A DNA stretch of 64,000 nucleotides, taken from positions 832,001-896,000 of the forward strand of contig JACVTC010000052.1 of the NCBI GenBank assembly GCA_016946835.1, read 5' to 3'. Below, piece by piece: positions 57,223 through 64,000 of the stretch; position 1 is the stretch's first letter; each line of letters opens with the position of its first letter. Under the pieces are notes generated by a model. It did not search any database, was not told where the DNA came from, and was given only the letters and a program-made list of their open reading frames with translations. The translations under genes were made by a program, and so were the position numbers. Source of the DNA: Neocallimastix lanati (nom. inval.) (lineage: Eukaryota > Neocallimastigomycota > Neocallimastigomycetes > Neocallimastigales > Neocallimastigaceae).

Positions 57223-58956
57223 TGCGTAAGAAATTTAGATAAATTTATTATAAAATTTATCTATCTTTCTTATTTGTCACGAATACTAGTGGATTTGAAG
57301 TTAAAATTCACTATTAGATCAATTGAAATTTAATTTAGTTATTGACAAAAAATTATTATAATTCGATTTTAATTATAAAAATAAATATTAGAAACATTAA
57401 AGAATTAGAAACCAAAGGGTTTGGACTTATTTATTAAAGATAATTTAATTTAATTTAACCCTTAAGAATTTGATAAAAATAACATGAAGATAAAACAACG
57501 ATAACTCAACAAATAATGGAAATATTATATTGATATTCCCGTTAAAATTATATTCATTGGAAAGTTACGGTCGAGAACTACAACATATGTTAAAATCAAC
57601 CTTATTTGACAACTGGATAACGAGATATTGGACTTTAAAGATATTTAAATATAAAAATATAATTTAATTATTAAATTAAGATCCTAAATTATTAATTAAG
57701 AAATTTATATTAGATAAAATCTCTTAACTTGGAAATTATATTATTAATTTTTATTATTAATTAAAAATACAGAATTAGTTATTAGTAATACTTTTATAAT
57801 ATATTAAATAAGTTTTATAAGTTTTATATATTTTATTATTATATATTTTATTCAATTATTTCTAAAAGATTCTAAGGAATTCTTTATCATTCTAAAGATT
57901 TCCGAAAGAGAATTTTTAATTAGTTTTAATATTTTATTTTATTTTATTTTATTTTATATTTTATTATTAAATTAGTTTTATTATTAAATTGTTTTATGAA
58001 TAAGTTATATAGTTATTTTATTAAAAGATTCTTATCTATTATTTTATTATTATATTTTATATAGTTTATATACATGTATGAATATATTAAGATTAAAATG
58101 TATTAATTAATTATATTGTTAATTATTATTTTAGTTTAGTATAAAAAGGATTTGAAATTCCATATTTTGAATTCTTTGCAAGATTACTAACCTTTAACCT
58201 TTAATAATTTACTTCAAACTATTAACATAAAGTTAATAAATTAATTATAACAATAAATAAATTTTTATATTAATCTTAGTTAAAATTTATTATTAAAATA
58301 TATATTAAATAAAGTTCTAATAAAACATAAATTTTAAATATTGAAATCTTAATTATAAAACTCTGTGTGTGTTATTTATTATTTAAATTTAATTAATTGT
58401 TATAATTAATTAAAACATCTTGACCTGACCAATTTAACCCAAACTAGGAAAGATATAACAAGAATCTTACCTAAACACTCAATTTTAATTTAACATTATT
58501 TAATACATTAATTTAATACATTAAATTTTTGTATTTATTTTAACCAATAATATTTAATTATTAATTTATATATATTTGATTCTCTTGAGTTCTCTTCGAG
58601 AAATCAAGAGTTATTATTTTAGAATTTTTATAATAAATAATAATTCAAATAAAATAATTAATTAATAAACAAAACCATTTTTAATAAAACATATTTTATA
58701 AATATTTGTGTCTTTTATTCCTTTTGTGTTATTGTTTATTATAAACTTTCTATAATAAACTCTATCTTATATTTAAGTTAAGTATAATTATTTATTAATA
58801 TTATTATATATTTATTTAATTATATTTAATTTTATTTTCTCAAATTAATGTTAATTAGTAATAATTAATGTTAATTTGTAGTTAAGAAATTATTTATAAT
58901 TAATTTTATAAGTTTCTTAGGGGTTAGGTTATATACTATAATAAATATAACCCCTA
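57223..58956 (+). mobile_element. 5' LTR of a truncated plus-strand element (Rep-element LTR type)
   Basis: After removing a nested LTR (57275-58495) this is the reverse of the 474-bp LTR around the Rep gene: GTAAGAAATTTAGATAAATTT at its left and AATTTTATAAG near its right. It is followed by ATAATAACTCTT (58957-58968), the same self-priming site as element 4, so an internal region once lay to the right. A 41-bp palindrome (58917-58957) has replaced the usual TTCTTACA end. Confidence 0.72.
57275..58495. mobile_element. Nested solo LTR
   Basis: 1221 bp, TGTCACGAATAC...TTTAATTTAACA, flanked by TTATT on both sides (57270-57274 and 58496-58500). The empty site is seen in the LTRs at 60241 and 62826. 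No ORF. Confidence 0.85.
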
Positions 58957-58968
58957 ATAATAACTCTT

Positions 58969-59956
58969 ATAATATTACATGTAGAAATTAAATATATAAT
59001 TAATAATAAATTATTTTTATTATTTTATAATTATATATTAATAAATAAATTAAATAATTAAATTTTATAAAAATATTTTTGTTAACAAATAAACCATAAT
59101 AAATGGTTCAACAGAAAGCATTATCATTCAATCTAAATTGAACGGCTTCTGCTATTGGTGTTAGCTACGGCAACTGCCGGACGTCTTGTCGACGAATCTA
59201 GCTACACACCTGTTGACTATTCTACATGTATAATTATTATTTATTTACAATTATTTTATTTATTTATTTGTTTATTTATTTATTACTTACTATTTGTTAT
59301 TTATTTTTATTTATTTATTTATTATTTATTTATATTATCATTATTATAATTATTATTATTATATTATTATTATTATTAAAATTATTTATTATTTGAAATT
59401 ATTTAATTATTAAAAATAAAAATTTCAAATACTTAATCTTTTTTAAATTATTTATTTATTTATTTAATTTATTTTGTTTATTTTTGTTTCTTGTTTTTTA
59501 TTTTGTTTTTTGTTGTTTTGTTTCCTGTTTTTTTGTTTTTTGTTTTGTTTTGTTTTTTGTTGTTTTTTGTTTTTGTTTACTTGTTTGTTTGTTTGTTTGT
59601 TTGTTTGTTTGTTTGTTTGTTTGTTTGTTTGTTTGTTTGTTTATTTTATTTTTTATTTTATTTTATTTTTTTTTTTTTTTTTTTATTAAAAAAAAAAAAA
59701 GAAAAAAAAAAAATATGAAAAATATAAATATACATATATATATAATGTATATAATGTTATATATAAAAACAATTATATAATATTAAAATATAATAAAAAT
59801 ATAATTTTATAATAGATAAACATGTTATATAAAATAAAATAAAGTAAAATAGTTAATATTTAATATTGTTAATTTTTATGAAATTTATAAAGACTTATTT
59901 TTAAAAGTAAATAAGCAAAGTAAACAGAATAAGTGTTGTCATATTATTTTAAAGTT
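58969..59956 (+). other. Leader-like region with a compact structured segment and AT/GT microsatellites
   Basis: The remaining internal part of the truncated plus-strand element. 59128-59207 is a GC-rich patch. It holds a small hairpin TTCAAT/ATTGAA, then an outer stem GTGTTAGCTA/TAGCTACAC enclosing two hairpins, CGGC-AACT-GCCG and CGTC-TTGTC-GACG. A (GTTT)n repeat lies at about 59577-59645, with mixed T-rich repeats around it. ORFs here come from the repeats and are not supported. Confidence 0.5.
59577..59645. repeat. (GTTT)n tetranucleotide microsatellite
   Basis: About 16 perfect units. It gives spurious Cys/Leu/Phe/Val ORFs in all three frames. Confidence 0.95.
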
Positions 59957-60867
59957 TTAATGTTTAATATATATAATAATAAAGAATTGTTAGTCAATGT
60001 AATAATAAATTAAACAAAATAAATAATATATATATGACATAAACAAACATAAACAATGAAAAGAAAAATAAAAAAACAAAAAAAAAAATTTTTAAATTTA
60101 AATTGAAAGAAAAAATTTCGTAAATAATATAAAATGAATTAATTTAATTTAATTATTCCATTATAATTATAATTATTATTTTTTGTTATATTCATTAAAT
60201 TATTTATAAAAAATATTTTATTCCTAAAAAGAAGAGTTATTGTAAGAAATTACTTATAAAATTAATTATAAATAATTTCTTAACTACAAATTAACATTAA
60301 TTATTACTAATTAACATTAATTTGAGAAAATAAAATTAAATATAATTAAATAAATATATAATAATATTAATAAATAATTATACTTAACTTAAATATAAGA
60401 TAGAGTTTATTATAGAAAGTTTATAATAAACAATAACACAAAAGGAATAAAAGACACAAATATTTATAAAATATGTTTTATTAAAAAGGGTTTTGTTTAT
60501 TAATTAATTATTTTATTTGAATTATTATTTATTATAAAAATTCTAAAATAATAACTCTTGATTTCTCGAAGAGAACTCAAGAGAATCAAATATATATATA
60601 TTTATAATTAAATATTATTGGTTAAAATAAATACAAAAATTTAATGTATTAAATTAATGTATTAAATAAGAAAGATAGATAAATTTTATAATAAATTTAT
60701 CTAAATTTCTTACATTGCTCCCTTTACTTAATGAATTTATACAAATTCATTATTATAAAGAAAGTAGTAAGTTTAAAATAAAAATTATAATTAACCAAAA
60801 AAAATATAAAATTAAATAATTTATTGAAAGTTTTGCTAACCTTAACTTTTTAACATCTAGAGAAAAG
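59957..60867 (-). repeat. Left direct repeat of the Rep locus
   Basis: Contains a PBS (60232-60240), an LTR (60241-60714) and a 3' segment up to CTAGAGAAAAG. Ends where the Rep cassette begins. Confidence 0.88.
60241..60714 (-). repeat. LTR copy 1 of the Rep element (3' LTR of the cassette)
   Basis: 474 bp, TGTAAGAAATTACT...AAATTTCTTACA. It contains the superfamily hairpin CTCTTGA...TCAAGAG with TATA-like sequence at about 60590-60603 and predicted RNA start AAGAGTTATTATT at 60559 (minus strand). On the cassette side it is followed by TTGCTCCC, matching TTGCTCTG next to the element-4 LTR, that is a shared PPT end GAGCAA. Confidence 0.82.
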
Positions 60868-61036
60868 CAAATGGGTTTGATCGTTTGTTGTTGTGCCTCC
60901 CTAAGTTATATTTTTGCTCAAATAAATTATTGTTAATTTCTAAGTTTTCAATATCACTTGGATTATGTTCATCAGAATCAGAAATAACAATAGTATCATT
61001 GTTATCATCAATTAAAATTAGTTCATTGATTTTAAA
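60857..61036 (-). CDS. Possible C-terminal extension of Rep reached by a -1 frameshift
   Basis: Near the end of Rep the frame contains T TTA AAA (61036-61030), a canonical -1 slippery heptamer, five codons before the stop. The -1 frame from there is open for about 57 codons to TAG at 60857-60859, reading FKINELILIDDNDTIVISDS and on through DEHNPSDIEN. In sequence this AT-rich a chance open run of that length is unlikely. IVISDSDE resembles a SUMO-interaction motif (hydrophobic core plus acidic flank). The last residues fall in the direct repeat. An ancestral frameshift mutation would look the same. Confidence 0.45.
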   Translation of the reverse strand, partial: FKINELILIDDNNDTIVISDSDEHNPSDIENLEINNNLFEQKYNLGRHNNKRSNPFAFL

Positions 61037-62487
61037 TTAGAAGTAGTTGGTTCAATTAAATTGTTAGAAATATTATCAGTTTCTGGTTCTTTACCCTTTT
61101 TAGTTTTATTTGAATTATCCTTGTTTTTGTTTTCATTTTTATTAATAAAATTATTATAATAAAAAGTATTTTTAGTATTATATTGAACCCAACCAGCAAA
61201 TCCACCAATAGTTTTTCTTGAAATTCCATTTTCAAGAGGAGTTTTGTTTAACCTGTATTTACCAAGTTCAACAATAGTAGCACCAACATCTTTCCAATAT
61301 TCTCTTGCATCAGGAGGAAATCTATCTTCGAAAGTTTTATTACTGACAAATACACACGGTTTGTCATTGTCTACAGTTTCAGGTTCTTTATATTTACCTG
61401 AAATAGTTACGCTTGGTTGACCACCTATCCATGGTTTCATGATAGTCCAGTTATAATTTACTTGGTTACCTTTGTAATCTTCAGAACCATCATAATCGTC
61501 AAAGAAATTAAAACTAGCTTCACCTTCCCAGTTGTTATAGTTCCAAACATTACACCAATAGCTGAAAGTACCCATACAAGCAATAAGACTAGATTTACCA
61601 GAACTACCACATCCGCTTAAGTATAATGGTTTTGGTCTACTTCCAACAGGTTGTTTTTTTTTAGACCAGAGTTCAAACCAGTTATTTAAGTAATCCAAGT
61701 AATTTTTTAATTCTACAGGAATCCAGTAATTACCCCAGTAAGGAATTGGTTTAGATTTTGGTTTGTTCCTAAATAAATCATTAATTAATTTGTTATAATT
61801 ATTATATTTAGACATATATAGATAATTGAAATTATCGTTTTTAAGAATGTCTCTAATTATTTCTTTTTTTGTAGCCTTTTGTCTTTGAAATATTTGATCT
61901 CTAATCCAACAAGTGAATTGGAATTCTTCTTCGTTAACTCTTGAAGTTGAACGTTTTTCATTAGGTTTTAATTTTTTAAGTTCTTCTTGCCAATCGAAAT
62001 TAGAAACGATAATCCAATCACTTTCATCTTTATCTTTTCTTTGTTTTGTTACATAATCGATCATCGTAAACGAATTTTTACAGTTAATGTCAATTTTATC
62101 ACCTTTAAATTTAATGTTAGGATGACCAATTATAATTTTTTTCTTTTCTTTATTTAAAGGCCATGAATCAGAATTAAATTTATTTTTAAGTGTATCATTA
62201 TCAAAAGTTAATGGAACATCCCAAATAAATTGTGCGTTTTTTCCTCTAGCCCTAAATCCTTTTTTGTTTGGCCCAATATATTTTAAATAAACATGATAAT
62301 GGTCATGATCAGTTACTTCATGACCAGTTTCTTTAGATATAACATAAAACCAAAGTCCATCATTGAAAAGTTTACGAATATTATCAATTTTTAGAGCACC
62401 CCAATAATCGTTACCATAAGTAAGAAGAAATTCTTTTTTATTATCAATAATAAAATCAGAATTATTATTAGATGTGTTATCAGACAT
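61018..62487 (-). CDS. rep: CRESS-type replication initiator (HUH endonuclease + SF3 helicase)
   Basis: 489 codons from ATG 62487. The reading frame extends four codons upstream without another ATG. Rolling-circle motif I FLLTYG is at about 20-25. Motif II HYHVYL has the HUH pair (His63, His65). Motif III YVTK has the nicking Tyr145 and Lys148. Helicase Walker A GCGSSGKS is at 292-299, Walker B FFDDYD at about 328-333, and motif C VFVSNK has Asn383. All catalytic residues expected of a Rep are present. In relatives the protein nicks and joins the origin strand and unwinds DNA for rolling-circle replication. It is longer than a typical geminivirus-type Rep, with an Asn/Lys-rich C-terminus. It occupies the gag-pol position of an LTR element and no capsid gene accompanies it. 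Possibly an endogenised viral or plasmid gene. Confidence 0.92.
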   Translation of the reverse strand: MSDNTSNNNSDFIIDNKKEFLLTYGNDYWGALKIDNIRKLFNDGLWFYVISKETGHEVTDHDHYHVYLKYIGPNKKGFRARGKNAQFIWDVPLTFDNDTLKNKFNSDSWPLNKEKKKIIIGHPNIKFKGDKIDINCKNSFTMIDYVTKQRKDKDESDWIIVSNFDWQEELKKLKPNEKRSTSRVNEEEFQFTCWIRDQIFQRQKATKKEIIRDILKNDNFNYLYMSKYNNYNKLINDLFRNKPKSKPIPYWGNYWIPVELKNYLDYLNNWFELWSKKKQPVGSRPKPLYLSGCGSSGKSSLIACMGTFSYWCNVWNYNNWEGEASFNFFDDYDGSEDYKGNQVNYNWTIMKPWIGGQPSVTISGKYKEPETVDNDKPCVFVSNKTFEDRFPPDAREYWKDVGATIVELGKYRLNKTPLENGISRKTIGGFAGWVQYNTKNTFYYNNFINKNENKNKDNSNKTKKGKEPETDNISNNLIEPTTSNLKSMN

Positions 62488-62568
62488 GTTAAAACTCAAA
62501 ATAATAATAAAAAAATTTGGGAACTAAAATTTAATATGTTAATGTTTAATATATATAATAATAAAGAA

Positions 62569-62599
62569 TTGTTAGTCAATGTAATAATAAATTAAACAA
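62569..62599 (-). other. Candidate origin stem-loop with a CRESS-like nonamer
   Basis: Upstream of rep the minus strand can fold TTGTT-TAAT...ATTG-ACT-AACAA, leaving loop TTATTATTAC. This contains TATTATTAC, a match to the NANTATTAC nick-site consensus of CRESS DNA replicons. The same element is at 59987-60017 in the left repeat, one unit away. The stem is AT-rich with a bulge, and such nonamers are common by chance in AT-rich DNA. Confidence 0.35.
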
Positions 62600-62816
62600 A
62601 ATAAATAATATATATATGACATAAACAAACATAAACAATGAAAAGAAAAATAAAAAAACAAAAAAAAAATTTTTAAATTTAAATTGAGTGAAAGAAAAAA
62701 TTTCGTAAATAATATAAAATGAATTTATTTAATTTAATTATTCCATTATAATTATAATTATTATTTTTTGTTATATTCATTAAATTATTTATAAAAAATA
62801 TTTTATTCCTAAAAAG

Positions 62817-62825
62817 AAGAGTTAT
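62817..62825 (-). other. Self-priming primer site of the Rep element
   Basis: The minus strand reads ATAACTCTT immediately after the LTR. It complements AAGAGTTAT at the predicted RNA 5' end inside the LTR. Same position and core sequence as in element 4, and repeated at 60232-60240 in the left unit. Confidence 0.68.
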
Positions 62826-63299
62826 TGTAAGAAATTACTTATAAAATTAATTATAAATAATTTCTTAACTACAAATTAACATTAATTATTACTAATTAAC
62901 ATTAATTTGAGAAAATAAAATTAAATATAATTAAATAAATATATAATAATATTAATAAATAATTATACTTAACTTAAATATAAGATAGAGTTTATTATAG
63001 AAAGTTTATAATAAACAATAACACAAAAGGAATAAAAGACACAAATATTTATAAAATATGTTTTATTAAAAAGGGTTTTGTTTATTAATTAATTATTTTA
63101 TTTGAATTATTATTTATTATAAAAATTCTAAAATAATAACTCTTGATTTCTCGAAGAGAACTCAAGAGAATCAAATATATATATATTTATAATTAAATAT
63201 TATTGGTTAAAATAAATACAAAAATTTAATGTATTAGATTAATGTATTAAATAAGAAAGATAGATAAATTTTATAATAAATTTATCTAAATTTCTTACA
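62826..63299 (-). repeat. LTR copy 2 of the Rep element (5' LTR of the cassette)
   Basis: 474 bp, the same length as copy 1 and almost identical (for example A to G near 63237). Confidence 0.82.
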
Positions 63300-63452
63300 T
63301 TGCTCCCTTTACTTAATGAATTTATACAAATTCATTATTATAAAGAAAGTAGTAAGTTTAAAATAAAAATTATAATTAACCAAAAAAAATATAAGATTAA
63401 ATAATTTATTGAAAGTTTTGCTAACCTTAACTTTTTAACATCTAGAGAAAAG

Positions 63453-63721
63453 ATTAGCGGAAAAACTCTAGATGAATCAATATTAAGTAAAACCAATTAA
63501 CTTGGGAAAACCTTAATATTGTTTTCTAACTAATATATAAATATAAGTGAATAAATAATTATAAATTAAATAAGATAAATATAATTATTAAGTGTATAAA
63601 TAAATATAAAATTAAATAAAATGACTATATTATTAAATGAAGAAATAAATATTAAATTAAATAAATTATAATAACTAAGAAATGTAAATAAATTATTAAT
63701 ATATTTATTTGTATTTCTTAC
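63453..63721 (-). mobile_element. Fragment of an element-4-like LTR
   Basis: AAGATTAGCGGAAAAACTC...GTATTTCTTACA corresponds to the second half of element-4-type LTRs. Its first half appears to be replaced by the Rep unit, which shares the sequence up to CTAGAGAAAAG. This may mark the recombination or integration point. Confidence 0.6.
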
Positions 63722-63726
63722 ATTTT

Positions 63727-64000
63727 GTGTAAAGAATTATAATTATTTTTCAAAATAATTATTATTTTTTATTAAAAAATTAATATTTAAAGTTTATTAT
63801 TTTATAAAATTTTATGAATAATTTTATTATGTCACATAGTAATTATTAATGAATGTTATTGTTTTAAAATTTATTTGCATTAAATTAAATTATCAATAAT
63901 TAATATATTAAATTATAGTAATGTATTATTGTATTAAAATAATGATAAATTCTATTTAATTAAGAAAAATTAAATTGTATTAAAATGATAATTTTATTTA
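63727..64000 (+). mobile_element. Start of a further LTR-like sequence (runs off the window)
   Basis: TGTAAAGAATTATAATT begins 5 bp after the preceding LTR end, continuing the stacking pattern. The start resembles the TGGTAAAGAAT family. No coding is seen before the window ends. Confidence 0.45.

Larger units (their letters stand above)
59957..63452 (-). mobile_element. Rep-carrying LTR element, about 1.35 tandem units of about 2.58 kb
   Basis: Direct repeats 59957-60867 and 62539-63452 (about 911 and 914 bp, differing by a few bases) flank a unique Rep cassette (60868-62538). Each repeat contains, on the minus strand, a leader segment, a self-priming PBS, a 474-bp LTR and a PPT-like 3' segment. 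The period is 2582-2585 bp. The outer boundaries lie inside the repeat unit, not at LTR ends, as expected for integration of a circular or concatemeric molecule. Low divergence between repeats implies a recent event. Confidence 0.75.
62539..63452 (-). repeat. Right direct repeat of the Rep locus
   Basis: Second copy of 59957-60867. Beyond 63452 the sequence leaves the unit (ATTAGCGG in place of CAAATGGG) and continues as an element-4-like LTR fragment. Confidence 0.88.

Noticed and set aside
58970-58978. TAATATTAC, the geminivirus-type nonamer
   Set aside because: Not in a stem-loop, outside the Rep unit, and this 9-mer is expected by chance in AT-rich DNA.
59155-59349. 64-codon ORF starting VLATATAGRLVDESS
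   Set aside because: Has a short complex start but continues into TTTA repeats. The complex part folds as RNA and no domain is recognisable.
60241-60714. A solo LTR that merely landed beside rep
   Set aside because: It lacks a target-site duplication and is instead bordered by PBS-like and PPT-like sequences. The same arrangement is found at the second copy.
62488-62499. Rep start at 62499
   Set aside because: That codon is TTG on the minus strand. The first ATG of the frame is at 62487.

Overview
The window is extremely AT-rich eukaryotic DNA with long poly(A)/poly(T) tracts, AT microsatellites and Asn/Asp-rich proteins. It holds very few host genes. An ankyrin-repeat gene at the left edge, the base composition and the density of Ty3-type elements suggest an anaerobic gut fungus (Neocallimastigomycota). 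A dictyostelid is the main alternative. This assignment is an inference from style, not from a marker gene.

Host anchors are the 5' part of an ankyrin-repeat gene (1-1284, minus strand), tRNA-Val(UAC) at 4411-4483 and tRNA-Ser(GCU) at 19434-19515 (both minus strand). Almost everything else is LTR retrotransposon. Two insertion stacks begin about 15 bp upstream of the two tRNA genes and run rightwards, element against element, with only a few bases (mostly target-site duplications) between LTR ends. The first stack (4500 to about 19145) holds a solo LTR, element 1, three further LTRs and a decayed Ty1/copia-like remnant. The second (19531 to about 58956) holds element 2, a solo LTR, element 3, element 4, a solo LTR, gag-only element 5 and then a run of solo or recombinant LTRs.

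Elements 1-3 are one Ty3/gypsy family: a TGGTGGAG-type tRNA primer site, a long leader with structured GC-rich islands, gag with a CCHC knuckle, and pol (PR-RT-RNaseH-INT) reached by a -1 frameshift. The frameshift signal is U UUA AAC/U, an 8-nt spacer and a small hairpin, with the gag stop in the spacer. Element 1 pol is open but its gag has a one-base indel. Element 2 has one nonsense codon in integrase. Element 3 has a frameshift and a nonsense codon. Elements 2 and 3 carry tandem bulged hairpins, with compensatory base changes between copies, just upstream of gag. Element 4 is a different, Tf1/sushi-like lineage: one intact 1347-codon Gag-Pol ORF, no zinc knuckle, and a primer site complementary to the predicted 5' end of its own transcript (self-priming).

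The most unusual locus is 59957-63452. A CRESS-DNA-type Rep gene (HUH endonuclease plus SF3 helicase, all core motifs present) lies where gag-pol should be, between two 474-bp LTRs that carry the same self-priming site and PPT-like boundary as element 4. The locus is about 1.35 head-to-tail copies of a unit of about 2.58 kb, as expected if the unit has existed as a circle. A possible -1 frameshift would add a C-terminal tail of about 57 residues containing a SUMO-interaction-like motif. This looks like a Rep gene captured by, or living as, a non-autonomous LTR retroelement.
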